Shown in pieces: positions 1-11,400 of a stretch of 64,000 nt of DNA. Source of the DNA: Mycobacterium sp. IS-836 (lineage in GTDB: Bacteria; Actinomycetota; Actinomycetes; Mycobacteriales; Mycobacteriaceae). A model generated the notes under the pieces. It had not been told where the DNA came from and did no database searches. It saw nothing but the letters and a program-made list of their open reading frames with translations. The stretch covers positions 124,001 through 188,000 of the forward strand of contig NZ_MBEU01000062.1 of assembly GCF_001954275.1 (NCBI RefSeq), read 5' to 3'. The stretch's first letter is position 1; every line of letters starts with the position of its first letter. The position numbers and the translations under genes are program-made.

Positions 1-2
1 AG

Positions 3-1076
<1,074 letters not shown>

Positions 1077-1108
1077 AGGCCAGAATCATCTAGACAGGAG
1101 CGACAGCA

Positions 1109-1699
1109 ATGCCCAAGCCCACCAAGGGCCCTCGCCTCGGCGGGTCGTCTTCGCACCAGAAGGCCCTTCTGGCCAACCTGGCCACGTCGCTGTTCGAGCA
1201 CGGTCGGATCAAGACGACCGAGCCGAAGGCCCGTGCGCTGCGGCCGTATGCGGAGAAGCTGATCACGCACGCGAAAAAGGGCACGCTGCACAACCGTCGA
1301 GAGGTTCTCAAGAAGATCCGCGACAAGGACATCGTGCACGCGTTGTTCGAGGAGATCGGGCCGTTCTACAGCGACCGCAACGGTGGCTACACCCGCATCA
1401 TCAAGGTCGAGGCGCGAAAGGGTGACAACGCCCCGATGGCCGTGATCGAGCTGGTGCGGGAGAAGACGGTGACGTCGGAGGCCGACCGCGCGCGCCGGGT
1501 TAAAGCCTCGAAGAAGGCTGACGCTCCTGTCGCGGCTGCTGCGGCGCCGCAGGCCGCCGTCGAGCCCGAGGCCGCGGAGGGTCCGACGGCCGAGGAGGTC
1601 GAGGCCGAGACGGCTGAAGAAGTCGTGGCCGAGACGGCCGAGCCCCAAGAGGCCAAGGCTGAGGCCGCCGATGAGGGCGACGGAGCCACCGACAGTTAG
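1109..1699 (+). CDS. rplQ: 50S ribosomal protein L17 with acidic C-terminal tail
   Basis: Large-subunit ribosomal protein L17, which binds 23S rRNA near the exit-tunnel side. The first ~120 residues are the conserved L17 core ([20 protein letters not shown], then [20 protein letters not shown]). Residues ~130-196 form an Ala/Glu-rich, low-complexity acidic tail, which is common in mycobacterial L17 and absent from short bacterial L17 proteins. The start is an ATG with a gacaggagcgac ribosome-binding site about 8 bases upstream. It lies 32 bases after rpoA, and its last 29 bases overlap the start of truA, so the three genes are probably one transcript. Confidence 0.97.
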   Translation: MPKPTKGPRLGGSSSHQKALLANLATSLFEHGRIKTTEPKARALRPYAEKLITHAKKGTLHNRREVLKKIRDKDIVHALFEEIGPFYSDRNGGYTRIIKVEARKGDNAPMAVIELVREKTVTSEADRARRVKASKKADAPVAAAAAPQAAVEPEAAEGPTAEEVEAETAEEVVAETAEPQEAKAEAADEGDGATDS

Positions 1700-2561
1700 C
1701 GAGGACGTCCGTCTGCGGCTCGATATCGCCTACGACGGAACGGATTTCGCGGGCTGGGCAACCCAGGCCGGGCAGCGAACCGTCGCCGGCGTTCTCGATG
1801 AGGCGCTGACGACGGTTTTCCGCACCCCGGTGCGGCTGCGCGCCGCCGGGCGCACCGACACCGGCGTGCACGCCACCGGGCAGGTGGCACACGTCGACGT
1901 CCCGGACGACGCGCTGCCGAACGCGTACCCGCGCGCACGTCCCCGCAAGCGGGAGGTACCCCCACACACCGGCGAGCCCGAGTTTTTGCCGCTGCTGCGG
2001 CGCCTGGGCCGGTTCCTGCCCACCGACGTCCGGGTCCTCCGGATCGTCCGCGCCCCAGCGGGTTTCGATGCCCGCTTCTCGGCGCTGCGCCGCCATTACG
2101 CCTACCGCTTGTCCACGGCGCCTTACGGCGTGCAGCCGCAGCAGGCGCGCTACGTCACCGCGTGGCCGCGCGCACTCGACCTGGACGCGATGAGCGCCGC
2201 GTCACGAGACCTGTTGGGGCTGCATGACTTTGCGGCGTTCTGCCGTCAGCGCGACGGCGCCACCACGATCCGGGATCTGCAGCGGTTGGACTGGTCGCGC
2301 GACGGCGAGCTGATCACCGCGCACGTGAGCGCCGACGCGTTCTGCTGGTCGATGGTGCGCTCACTGATCGGGGCGCTGCTGGCCGTCGGCGAACATCGGC
2401 GTCCGGTCACCTGGTGTCGCGACCTGCTCACCGCGACGGACCGGTCCAGCGACTTCGCGGCCGCGCCCCCGCACGGTTTGACGCTGATCGGCGTGGACTA
2501 CCCACCCGATGGCGAGCTCGCGGCGCGGATCCTGATCACCCGCGATCTGCGCACGCGCTAG
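1671..2561 (+). CDS. truA: tRNA pseudouridine(38-40) synthase TruA
   Basis: Converts uridines 38-40 of the tRNA anticodon arm to pseudouridine. The 296-residue product has the TruA core: [13 protein letters not shown] near residue 18, the catalytic Asp in [22 protein letters not shown], and the C-terminal [21 protein letters not shown]. The start lies inside the end of rplQ (29-base overlap), suggesting translational coupling. Between ALPNAYPRA and [10 protein letters not shown] the protein carries about eight more residues than the M. tuberculosis enzyme as I remember it. That insert is encoded by a hairpin-forming sequence (see the repeat at 1941-1964). The stop codon overlaps that of the convergent cutinase gene by 3 bases. 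Confidence 0.96.
   Translation: MRATEPPTVSEDVRLRLDIAYDGTDFAGWATQAGQRTVAGVLDEALTTVFRTPVRLRAAGRTDTGVHATGQVAHVDVPDDALPNAYPRARPRKREVPPHTGEPEFLPLLRRLGRFLPTDVRVLRIVRAPAGFDARFSALRRHYAYRLSTAPYGVQPQQARYVTAWPRALDLDAMSAASRDLLGLHDFAAFCRQRDGATTIRDLQRLDWSRDGELITAHVSADAFCWSMVRSLIGALLAVGEHRRPVTWCRDLLTATDRSSDFAAAPPHGLTLIGVDYPPDGELAARILITRDLRTR
1941..1964. repeat. Short hairpin-forming element inside truA
   Basis: The stretch contains cccgc-aa-gcggg followed at once by gggaggtaccccc, two adjacent near-perfect inverted repeats. It encodes the basic/proline-rich insert [11 protein letters not shown] in TruA. I recall a sequence of this kind as a dispersed small repeat in M. avium-group genomes, but cannot check that here. 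No second copy was seen in this window. Confidence 0.45.
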
Positions 2562-3139
2562 AGCCGGGCGGCGGCGAAGCTGGCGGCCTGATCCACCAGT
2601 CCGGAGTTGAGATACGACGGCTGCAGATGCGACGGCCAATTCATGCCATTACGACAGATCGGGTCGCCCTGTGCGCACTGGTCGATCGTCTTACCCGCAA
2701 AGGCGGGGGCGACCTGCCGGGTGCCATTACCGAACAACGCGACCGCCGCGACGTGCTGATCCGCCCCCGGCGGAATACGGCCCCAGGTCGCGAGATCAAC
2801 CACCTCGGCGCCCAGGGAATAGCCGCCGAGCACCTCGCGGGTGTTCGGGCACTGCTTGGCCATGGCTTGAACGTGGGCGCTGATGTCGTTGGCGCCGGCG
2901 TCGACGCTGATGTTGGCGGGATAGTTGACCCCATATGCTCCGACCGGCATAGCCGTCTTGCCGCGCAGCGAATTGAGGAACGCGTCGCCGATGGCGCCGA
3001 GCCCGGGCGGTTCCTCCCGGCCCCGGGCAAACACCACTTCGGCGCCCGGGCACGCCGCCGATGCAATCGGCGCCGTGGCGGGGGCAATCACCAATGCCGC
3101 GGCGAGCAATGTCGCGGCCGCGAAACCGCGCAGCCTCAT
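2558..3139 (-). CDS. Cutinase-family secreted esterase (Rv3452/cut4-like)
   Basis: Predicted secreted serine esterase of the cutinase-like protein family, acting on ester bonds outside the membrane. The 193-residue product starts with a signal peptide ([10 protein letters not shown] to ASAA, about 29 residues) and has the expected catalytic triad: Ser108 in GGYSLG, Asp159 in QGDPIC and His171 in WPSHLQPSY. Cysteines at 30, 97, 155 and 162 fit the family disulfides. It is the second gene of a minus-strand pair, 32 bases downstream of the longer cutinase gene, and converges on truA. In M. tuberculosis two cutinase genes occupy the same site, so it is syntenic. Substrate (lipid, phospholipid or polyester) cannot be told from sequence. 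Confidence 0.93.
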   Translation of the reverse strand: MRLRGFAAATLLAAALVIAPATAPIASAACPGAEVVFARGREEPPGLGAIGDAFLNSLRGKTAMPVGAYGVNYPANISVDAGANDISAHVQAMAKQCPNTREVLGGYSLGAEVVDLATWGRIPPGADQHVAAVALFGNGTRQVAPAFAGKTIDQCAQGDPICRNGMNWPSHLQPSYLNSGLVDQAASFAAARL

Positions 3140-3171
3140 GGGCCGATATATTAACCGGCCAGCCTATGCGG

Positions 3172-4086
3172 TCAGTGGATCGCCGAGACCAGATCAGGCG
3201 AAGGTGTCGGCGCCGCGGGCGCGGGCCCGGGGGCCGTTGGAGGAACCGACGGGCCGGGCCCCGGCGCCTGCGGGACGGAACCCGGTGACTGCGGCACGGA
3301 ACCCGGCGACTGCGGGCCGGATCCCGGCGTCTGCGGGCCGTATCCCGGTGACGTGGGGCCGTAGCCGGGTACCTGTTGACCGGTTCCGGCCAGCAGCTTC
3401 GACGCGACGAACGCCGCTGCCTGAGTGGTGTACACCGGCACATACCCCTCCGTGTGCCCGGTCCACTCGTTGCCCTGGCCCGCATGACAGATCGGGTCTT
3501 GCGGATTGCACAGGTCGATCGCCTTCGAACCCAGCAGCGTGCTCTGGGCCGGCAGCGTTCCGCCCGCGCGGTCGGCCACGTCGCCGAAGGTGGCGACGGC
3601 CGCGATGTTGTTCGCGTATTGCGGTGGGAGCGAGTTGCCCCAGTTGATGCCCCCGATGGGGACGCCGGCCACGATGTCCATCACCGAGGCGCCCTGGGAG
3701 TAACCGCCCAGCACGATCTTGGTGCTCGGGCACTTTTCCACGCTCTTCTTGACGCGGTCGATCGTGTCGTTGGCGCCGTCACCGCCGTGCAGCTGCAGTT
3801 TGCTGGCCGCGTAGTTCACCCCGTAAGGCAGGATGTTCAGGCCGGTCTGCTGACGCAGCGAGTCGACGAAGGCGTCGCCGACGCGGCCCAGGCCGGGGGG
3901 CTCGTTGGTGCCGCGGGCGAAGATCACCTCGACATCCGGGCAGTCGTCGGCGGAGGCGCTCGGCGCCGCGCTTGGGAGGGCGAGCAGGCCGGTCGCGGTG
4001 ACCAGCGCGGAAGCGCTCAGGCCGACCCAGCGGCCTGCGGACCGCGCGGCGCCCGCCCGAGGGCTACGTATGCGGTGAGTAAACAC
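3172..4086 (-). CDS. Cutinase-family secreted esterase with Pro-rich repeat tail (Rv3451/cut3-like)
   Basis: Predicted secreted cutinase-like serine esterase. A long signal segment (residues 1-46, ending SAPSASA) precedes the cutinase domain (about 48-233), which has Ser130 in GGYSQG, Asp197 in PQDPIC and His211 in WTGHTEGY. After residue 238 comes a ~60-residue tail rich in Pro, Gly, Ser and Gln, with about six imperfect copies of a six-residue unit such as SPGSVPQ, then a Pro/Ala-rich end. The tail has no membrane segment and may be a cell-wall spacer. The start is a GTG at 4086 and the gene is divergent from eccB4. It is first in a two-gene cutinase operon. Confidence 0.92.
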   Translation of the reverse strand: MFTHRIRSPRAGAARSAGRWVGLSASALVTATGLLALPSAAPSASADDCPDVEVIFARGTNEPPGLGRVGDAFVDSLRQQTGLNILPYGVNYAASKLQLHGGDGANDTIDRVKKSVEKCPSTKIVLGGYSQGASVMDIVAGVPIGGINWGNSLPPQYANNIAAVATFGDVADRAGGTLPAQSTLLGSKAIDLCNPQDPICHAGQGNEWTGHTEGYVPVYTTQAAAFVASKLLAGTGQQVPGYGPTSPGYGPQTPGSGPQSPGSVPQSPGSVPQAPGPGPSVPPTAPGPAPAAPTPSPDLVSAIH

Positions 4087-4226
4087 CCGGAAATTTTACC
4101 CGTATCCGGCAAAGCCGAAACTCGGCCGACCTGTGGATAAACCTGCGCAGGGCGCTCGGCGTGCGGTTTACCGTGAAGCGGAAATCCGGATTCGACAAAT
4201 TTCGCGGGGGAATTTTGGACCGATCC

Positions 4227-5618
4227 TTGCCCCCACAATCACCGACCCGCGTGCAAATCGGCGCGTACCGATTTCTGCTGCGTCGCATCGAGTGCGCGTT
4301 GCTGAGCGGGGACACCGGCGCCGCTGCCCGACACCTGCGGGCGCGGAGGGTATCGCTTACGGCCGGATGTGCGCTCGCGGCCGTCGTTGTCGCCGGATCC
4401 GCGCTACTTGCTTTGCTGCGGCCACAGGTCGCGTTCGATCGCACATCGATCGTGATGGGCCAACAATCCGGAGCGCTGTACGTACGGGTGGGTGACATTT
4501 GGCATCCGGTGCTGAACCTGGCCTCGGCGCGGTTGATCGCAAGAACCAATGCCAACCCGCAACCGGTACGCGAGTCCGAGCTTGCGCGCACCAAACGCGG
4601 TCCGCTGCTGGGCATTCCGGGTGCACCGCAAATTCTCGGCCCGCCGCTGTCGGCGGACGAATCAGTGTGGACGATCTGCGATACGGCCGGCAACGTGCCG
4701 ACGACGGTCCTCGTCGGACCCGCGGGGGGCCCGGCGGTCCGCCGACTGAGCCCCGAGGACGCCGTCGTGGTGGCTCCCAGCTCGGGTTCGCCGGCCTACC
4801 TGCTCTACAACGGACAGCGGGCGATCGTCGATCTCGCCGACAGCGCAGTGGTGCGTGCGTTGAGGTTGGAGGGCCGCACGCCGCGAGTCGTCGCCACGTC
4901 GTTGCTCAGCGCCATTCCCGAGGCGCCGCCGATCACGCCGCCGCGAATTCGCGACGCAGGAGCGAAGGCCGCTGGACTGCCCGGATTTTCGGTGGGCGAC
5001 GTGTTGCGCATCACACGAGCCGGTGGTGACGAGTATTACGTCGTTTTGGCAGCCGGCGCGCAACGAATCGGTCAGGTCACTGCAGACATGTTGCGTCTCA
5101 GCAATTCGCACGGCAACGCGAACATCATCCCGGCGGCGCCGGACGCGATCCGCGCCGCGCCGATCGTTACGACGCTGCCGGTGGCGAGTTTCCCCGACCA
5201 CGCGCCCCGCGACGGCGCCTTGAGCGATGCCGATACCACCGTGTGCGCGTCGTGGACTGCCGCTTCCGGGCGTTCCGACATCGCTTTCCTGGCGGGCAGC
5301 GGGCTGCCGTTGCCGGTTGGCCAAGTGCCGGTGACCTTGGCACAGGCAGACGGCCGCGGCCCCGCGCTGGACGCGGTATACCTCCCGCCCGGCCGCGTCG
5401 CCTACGTGCGGGGCAACGCCCAAGGCGGTGCACGCTATCTCGTCACCGACACCGGGGTGCGGTTCGCGATTCACGACGACGACGCGGCACACGACCTTGG
5501 GCTGCCGACTGCGGCGCTAACGGTGTTCTGGCCGATGCTCGCGGTCCTGCCGTCCGGGCCCGAACTGAGCAGGCAAAGCGCGTCAGTCGCTCGAGACACT
5601 GTTGCGGGTCCGCCTTAA
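4227..5618 (+). CDS. eccB4: ESX-4 type VII secretion protein EccB4
   Basis: EccB subunit of the ESX-4 membrane complex, with one N-terminal transmembrane helix and a large periplasmic domain. From a TTG at 4227 the product is 463 residues and begins MPPQSPTRVQIGAYRFLLRR, matching the short cytoplasmic start usual for EccB, with a transmembrane helix at about 44-64. An in-frame GTG at 4161 would add 22 residues without family support, so the later start is preferred, though not certain. The periplasmic part has the EccB repeats (SGALYVRVGDIWHPVLNLASA, LPGFSVGDVLRI, LVTDTGVRFAI). Its 3' end overlaps that of mycP4 by 36 bases, convergently. Confidence 0.93.
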   Translation: MPPQSPTRVQIGAYRFLLRRIECALLSGDTGAAARHLRARRVSLTAGCALAAVVVAGSALLALLRPQVAFDRTSIVMGQQSGALYVRVGDIWHPVLNLASARLIARTNANPQPVRESELARTKRGPLLGIPGAPQILGPPLSADESVWTICDTAGNVPTTVLVGPAGGPAVRRLSPEDAVVVAPSSGSPAYLLYNGQRAIVDLADSAVVRALRLEGRTPRVVATSLLSAIPEAPPITPPRIRDAGAKAAGLPGFSVGDVLRITRAGGDEYYVVLAAGAQRIGQVTADMLRLSNSHGNANIIPAAPDAIRAAPIVTTLPVASFPDHAPRDGALSDADTTVCASWTAASGRSDIAFLAGSGLPLPVGQVPVTLAQADGRGPALDAVYLPPGRVAYVRGNAQGGARYLVTDTGVRFAIHDDDAAHDLGLPTAALTVFWPMLAVLPSGPELSRQSASVARDTVAGPP

Positions 5619-6899
5619 CCGACTCTTGGCCGGGCCGGCGATCAGGGCTGCCGCCAGCGCGGCCAAGCAGATCGCCGCGCCACCCAGGGCGGTGTTGCGG
5701 CCTTGACGATCAAGCGGCGCCGGTGCCAGAGGGGGAGGGATCGGCACCGGCGCCGGGCCTGGTTGGGACGTGTTGATCGGTGGAATCGAGTCGGTGCTGA
5801 CCGCGGCAAGGGCATCGATGGTGCCGTTGCCGACGAGCGGATCCCGTCCGGCCGCCGGGTGATGGGCGGTCGATTCGATGCGCTGCATCACCTGTCGCGC
5901 GGTCATCGTCGGGAATCGCGCTCGGATGAGCGCAGCCAACCCGCTGACGACTGGCGCCGCGTAGCTCGTGCCGGAAAGCGATGCTGAGCCAAGCGAATTC
6001 ACTGCCTCACCGACGGCGGCGACGTCCACCCAGGGGCCGGCAAGGGTAAAGGCCGATGGCGCGCCGTCGGCGTTGACCGACCCGACGGCCAGCACGTAGT
6101 CGTCATACCAGGCCGGACTGACCGCGACGGTAACGCTGTCCCATGTCGCATCCGGCCGTTGCGGCGGGCACTGTGCGCCGCCGCCGGTGTTGCCGGCCGC
6201 GGCGACTATTACCGCGTTCTTGACGTCGACCGCATACGCCAGTGCGGCGCCCAGCGAGCGGTCGTCGAGCGGCGAAGCGACCGGAACGCACGCGACCGAC
6301 GAAATGTTGATCACCGACGCGCCGAGATCGGCGGCCGTCCGGACGGCTCGCGCCATCGTGTCGACATCACCCACCCCGGCGCTGGATCGGTCGTTGGCCG
6401 GAGCGAACTTGGCGCTGGACTGGCGGATGCCGATCAGGGTGACGTCGGGCGCCACCCCGGCGAAGCTGTCGGCCCGGGAATCGGGTGTCGCAGCGATGAT
6501 TCCGGCCACCAATGTGCCGTGCGCATCGCAATCCTGCGTGCCGTCGCCGGTGGATACATAGTCACCCCCGGGCACCACGTCGGGTAGCCGGCCGTGTTGC
6601 GAGACACCAGTGTCGATCACCGCGACCCGCTGGCCGGCACCGCGGGTGAGCTGCCAGACCCGCGGTAGGTCGAGGTGTGCAAGCTGGTTGCCGCCCGCGC
6701 TTGAATCCGACGCCATCGTCGTGCAAGCCTCGCGTTGCACGGTCGGCCGCGGTGGTGCGGGCAGGGCGGGCTTCGGCAACCACGTGTCGTCGATCTTCGG
6801 CGGCGAAACCGCGTGTGCCGACGGCGTTCCGAACTGGGCGAGCGCCGTCAACGCCGATACCGCCAGCAGCCGCCGGACGCGTGACGGGATCAACTCCAT
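5583..6899 (-). CDS. mycP4: ESX-4 mycosin, subtilisin-like serine protease MycP4
   Basis: Membrane-anchored subtilase of the ESX-4 system; mycosins are needed for stability of the ESX membrane complex. With the ATG at 6899 the product is 438 residues: signal peptide to about residue 30 (PSAHA), catalytic Asp96 (VAVIDTGV), His127 (DAHGTLVAG), oxyanion Asn237 (AAAGNTGG) and Ser312 (SGTSYAAP). A Pro-rich linker leads to a C-terminal transmembrane helix and a basic tail. A 45-base longer frame exists upstream, but its Arg/Cys-rich leader would spoil the signal peptide. The start overlaps the end of eccD4 by 10 bases. The loop before the catalytic Ser (NSLGSASLSG) is about 17 residues shorter than I recall for M. 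tuberculosis MycP4. Confidence 0.95.
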   Translation of the reverse strand: MELIPSRVRRLLAVSALTALAQFGTPSAHAVSPPKIDDTWLPKPALPAPPRPTVQREACTTMASDSSAGGNQLAHLDLPRVWQLTRGAGQRVAVIDTGVSQHGRLPDVVPGGDYVSTGDGTQDCDAHGTLVAGIIAATPDSRADSFAGVAPDVTLIGIRQSSAKFAPANDRSSAGVGDVDTMARAVRTAADLGASVINISSVACVPVASPLDDRSLGAALAYAVDVKNAVIVAAAGNTGGGAQCPPQRPDATWDSVTVAVSPAWYDDYVLAVGSVNADGAPSAFTLAGPWVDVAAVGEAVNSLGSASLSGTSYAAPVVSGLAALIRARFPTMTARQVMQRIESTAHHPAAGRDPLVGNGTIDALAAVSTDSIPPINTSQPGPAPVPIPPPLAPAPLDRQGRNTALGGAAICLAALAAALIAGPAKSRLRRTRNSVSSD

Positions 6900-8269
6900 G
6901 TCGGATTGATGGCACGAACGGCGCGATAGACGCCGCATATCCAACAGGTCAGGGGCACCATAGCGATTATGGCCAGATACTCCATCAGCTCAACGCCTCG
7001 CCGCGCTAGGGGCGACGTCGGCATCGCCGTAGCGACGGAGCCCAGGTAGAGCGCCGCGGCGACGAGCATCGCCGTCATCGCGGCAATCCACGGTCCGCGA
7101 TCCGGGATGCCCGCCGCCGTAATTGCGAATGTTGTTCCAGTGGTGACGATTCCGCCGACGACAAAAATCAAAGCCCGTCTCCTGTCAACGCCATGCGCGT
7201 GCAGCAGCAGGACTGCGCCGGTGGCAGTGGCAAGAGCTACGCAGCCGAGCCTCGGTGCGCCGGTGACAGCGGTGACGATGGCGCCCAGCGCGGCCGAACA
7301 CGAAAATGCGGCGAGCAGGCTGGTCAGCCAGCTATCGGCACGGGTCGCCTTGGCGGCCAGACGATCCGGGGTGTCCAGGCCCGGTGTGGGCGGTAACCGC
7401 GGCGACAGCCCGCCCAGCATGATCGACACTCGTGCCGCCATTTCGAGCAGTCCGAGCGAGGCCAACGCGGATACCGACGCGATGACGTGCAGGGGGGCGG
7501 TTGTGATGACACCCGCCAATGCGGCGATCGCGACGACCATCGCGAAGCACGACACCGCGGTCAACGTGACACGACCACACCCCGATAGGCGCATCGCCGA
7601 CACCGACATCACGGCAGCCGCCATCGCGGCCAGGAGCACACCGGGGATGCCAGGCGCTCCAGGTACAGCCAGAAAGCCCGCGAGCGCAGCAAATACGGTA
7701 GCGATCAGGCCGAGCGTGAGCCCCGCCATCGGGTCGCCGTGCGCCCGGTGCGCAAACACGGCAAACAGTAGAGCAAGGAAGCCGGCGAACACCGCGACGC
7801 CGGCGGTGGTGTAGCGGGCGGCGTTGCCCCCGACGGCGTTTCGAACGAGCGTGGCAGCCCCAATGCCAGTCAGGCAGATCGCCGCCACCGCACCCATGAC
7901 GCGACTCGTCAGCCGGTCCTGGGACTGTTCCGAACCGCAGGCTGCAGCACCCAGCGTCGCCGACACCGCCTCCGCCACATCGTCGCAGCGAGCAACGGGA
8001 AGCGACGGCCGCGCTTGGCTCAGCACCATGACGGTCCCGTCACGGATGCCGTTCTGTGCCAACGTCGTCGACGCATCCAACGCGGACGAACCGGGCACGG
8101 ACAGGTGATAACGCTCCCCCGGCTGGCAATCGATGTCGAGGGCCGCCAGGCTGTCGAGGATCGACGGGATCAGGGTGGCGACGGGCACCGCGGCGGGCAG
8201 CGACAAATCGACGAGCGCATTGCCGGCATGAACCGACACGCGGCGCAGTCCCGGATCGGATGCGGACAA
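6890..8269 (-). CDS. eccD4: ESX-4 membrane channel component EccD4
   Basis: EccD subunit of ESX-4, a multi-pass protein that forms the membrane vestibule of the type VII complex. The first ~85 residues form the ubiquitin-like cytoplasmic domain (MSASDPGLRRVSVHAGNALV, ending VMVLSQARP). The rest is about 11 hydrophobic helices, including VMGAVAAICLTGIGAATLVR and the final YLAIIAMVPLTCWICGVYRA. The length, 459 residues, is usual. It is transcribed divergently from eccC4, with 132 bases between starts, and overlaps mycP4 by 10 bases, so eccD4-mycP4 is one operon. Confidence 0.95.
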   Translation of the reverse strand: MSASDPGLRRVSVHAGNALVDLSLPAAVPVATLIPSILDSLAALDIDCQPGERYHLSVPGSSALDASTTLAQNGIRDGTVMVLSQARPSLPVARCDDVAEAVSATLGAAACGSEQSQDRLTSRVMGAVAAICLTGIGAATLVRNAVGGNAARYTTAGVAVFAGFLALLFAVFAHRAHGDPMAGLTLGLIATVFAALAGFLAVPGAPGIPGVLLAAMAAAVMSVSAMRLSGCGRVTLTAVSCFAMVVAIAALAGVITTAPLHVIASVSALASLGLLEMAARVSIMLGGLSPRLPPTPGLDTPDRLAAKATRADSWLTSLLAAFSCSAALGAIVTAVTGAPRLGCVALATATGAVLLLHAHGVDRRRALIFVVGGIVTTGTTFAITAAGIPDRGPWIAAMTAMLVAAALYLGSVATAMPTSPLARRGVELMEYLAIIAMVPLTCWICGVYRAVRAINPTWS

Positions 8270-8371
8270 GGGCGACCCCTTCAGAATTGAATTGTCGGCA
8301 CGGTAACCCGTTTTCGATCGCCCGGTTTCCGGCTATCCACAGGCGAGTTGCGCCCGATCCGGGTGCTCCTT

Positions 8372-8388
8372 ACCGTTCGTCGAACGGT
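8372..8388. promoter_or_regulatory. Perfect 17-base palindrome just upstream of eccC4
   Basis: accgttcg-t-cgaacggt is an exact inverted repeat with 8-base arms and a one-base centre. It lies between eccD4 and eccC4, immediately before the eccC4 ribosome-binding site (gggagggg, 8389-8396) and 13 bases before the ATG. It could be a repressor site or an mRNA hairpin that occludes the ribosome-binding site. No bound protein is known to me. Confidence 0.5.
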
Positions 8389-8401
8389 GGGAGGGGTCAG
8401 G

Positions 8402-11400
8402 ATGACTGAGGTTTTCGGGCCTGCGGTGTGCCATCCGCCGCCGCCCGTCGAGACGGCGGACGTCAACATCGCCGCGCCACCCGAGCTCTCGCGCTCCCCG
8501 TCGTCCGGCTTGCTGGTGCACCTGGTGCCGGTTCTCATATCCCTCGTGAGTCTTGGGGTTATGGCAACGGCCTTCTTCTCGGGGTCGACCGTAACCCGCA
8601 ATCCCACGTTCCTGGCATTTCCCGTGATGATGCTGGGTTCGATGATTGCTACGACGGTCGCCGGACGAGGCCGTCGGCAGTGCGGAGGCATGGACGCCGA
8701 TCGAGTCGAATACCTCGCATATCTAAGCCGCCTGCGCGCGACGGTCGCGGAAACCGCTGCGGCACAGCGTTCATCACTCAGATGGAGGCATCCAGATCCC
8801 GAGACGTTGTGGACGATGATCGGCGGACCGCGAATGTGGGAGCGGCAAGCGAGGGACGGCGACTTCTGCGTCATCCGAGTCGGCGTCGGAACCCAGCCGC
8901 TCGCCACGCGTTTGGTGGCCCCGGAAATCCCGCCCGCGGAGCTCGCGGACCCGGTCACCGCAACGGCGTTGGACCAGTTTGTCCGCGCGCACTCGACGAT
9001 CGAGGAAGCGCCGATTGCGATTAGCCTGCGGGCGGCTACGACGGTAACGATCGATGGCGATGCTGGCGAAGCGCGCGGAGTGCTGCGTGCGATGGTATGT
9101 CAACTCGCGGTATTGCATCCTCCGGACCAGTTGCTGATCATCGCCGTGATCAGCGAGCGGAACAGATGTCACTGGGATTGGCTGAAATGGCTGCCGCACA
9201 ACCAACATCCGGCCGCGCTCGATAGGTTGGGATCGGCGCGAATGGTGTATCGAAGCCCGGAAGAAGCACAGCAAGCCCTGGCCGGTATGAGTGGACCGCA
9301 CGCGCTGGTGATCAGCGACCGTGGCGCCCGCGTCGCGGCCGGTGTGATCGCGGACGCGATCATCCTCGAGGTTGGCGCTTTCGGCACGTCGTTGGCAATC
9401 AAGCATGCCGGCGAAACTTTGGCGCTGGAACGCCCCGACCAAATGGATGCCCTCGATGCGCTGATCTGTGCGCGGCGGCTGGCCGCCTACCGTGCCGACG
9501 TGGCCTCTCGCTGGAGCGAAGACCCGGGCTGGGCGGATCTGATGGGGCTCGGCGACCTCTCCCGTTTCGACCCGGTCTCACTGTGGCACAGCCAGGACCG
9601 CCACCATCGCCTCCGCGTTCAAATCGGAACGACGGTCGACGGAAAGCCGCTCGAGCTCGATATCAAAGAGCCCGCGGAAAACGGCATAGGCCCACACGGC
9701 CTCTGCGTGGGCGCCACCGGCTCGGGCAAGTCGGAGCTGCTGCGCACCGTCGCATTGGGCATGATGGCGCGAAACTCGCCCGAGGTGCTCAATCTGCTCC
9801 TCATCGACTTCAAGGGCGGCGCAACGTTTCTCGATCTGGCTCGTGCTCCGCACGTGGCCGCGGTCATCACCAACCTCTCGGACGACGCGCCCCTGGTGGC
9901 CCGCATGAGGGACGCCCTGGCCGGTGAGATGAACCGGCGGCAACAATTGCTGCGGGTGGCGGGCCATGGCAGCGTCGCAGCCTACGACGAGGCACGCCGG
10001 GCCGGCATGAAATCGGCGGCGCTGCCGACATTGTTCATCGTCGTTGACGAGTTCTCCGAACTGCTCAGCCACCATCCCGATTTCGCCGACATGTTCGTGG
10101 CAATTGGCCGGCTCGGCCGGTCGTTGGGCATGCACCTGCTCCTGGCCAGCCAGCGCCTCGACGAAGGCCGGCTGCGAGGCCTGGAAGCCCATCTTTCTTA
10201 TCGGGTATGCCTGAAGACTTTGTCTGCGAGCGAATCGCGAATCGTCCTCGGAACACTCGACGCGTATCAACTACCGAATACGCCCGGTGCCGGTTACCTG
10301 CGCTGCGGTGGCGACGAGCCGATTCGTTTCCAGACCGCATTCGTTTCGGGACCGCTGTCCGCCCCGCGGGTGGATGTCAGCACCGCGACGAGATCGCCTT
10401 CCGTGCAGCCGTTCAGCACACGCGCCGTCGGCCCAATCACACGCGACGCCGGGACAGGCCGGCCACCCGCACCAACCGTCCTGGGTGCGGTGCTGGACCG
10501 GCTGTCAGTGCACGGGCCGCCCGCGCACCAAGTCTGGCTGCCGCCGCTCGGTCCGGCACCTCCGTTGGGGAGCCTGTTGCGCGACAGCGGAATTCCGAGG
10601 GGCAGCCTGATCGCACCCATCGGCGTCGTCGACCGTCCTTTCGAGCAGTCCCGAACGCCGCTAATGGTCGACTTGTCCGGGGCCGCAGGCAATGTCGCGA
10701 TCGTCGGAGCGCCTCAGTCGGGAAAATCAACGGCACTGCGCACACTGATCACTGCGTTGGCCGCGACTCACGATCCGCGCCGGGCGCAGTTCTATTGCCT
10801 CGATTTCGGCGGCGGAAGGTTGGCGCCGCTGCGTTCATTGCCCCACGTGGGCACGGTCGCCGGCAGGGCCGAGCCGGCGCTGGTCGCGCGCATGGTCGCC
10901 GAAATGGAATCGATCGTCCGCTCTCGGGACTTGGATCGAACCGATGCGGCATCCGATTCCGCCCGGCCGGGCGACGTTTTCCTCGTCGTCGACGGCTGGG
11001 CGACCCTGCGCCATGAATTCGAGGCGCTCGAGCAAGCGATCACTTCGCTGGCGACGCAGGGGCTTTCATTCGGCGTACACGTAGTCTTGTCGGCGTCGCG
11101 CTGGGCGGACATCAGGCCGTCGCTGAAGGATCAGATCGGGACCCGCATCGAGTTGCGGTTGGGTGACCCCGCCGACTCCGAAATCGACCGCAAACGCGCG
11201 CAGCAGGTGCCGCGCGACAAACCCGGCCGCGGCCTTTCCCACGAGGGGCTGCACATGCTGATCGCGCTGCCGACGGACCCGAGCGAGCTGGCATGCCGTG
11301 ACGGCGAGGCGGCCGCGCCCCCGATACAGCTGCTGCCGGCGCACGTGGACCGCGAGGCTGCCGTCCACCGAGCGGGTGACGAATTCGCGGGGCGCATCCT

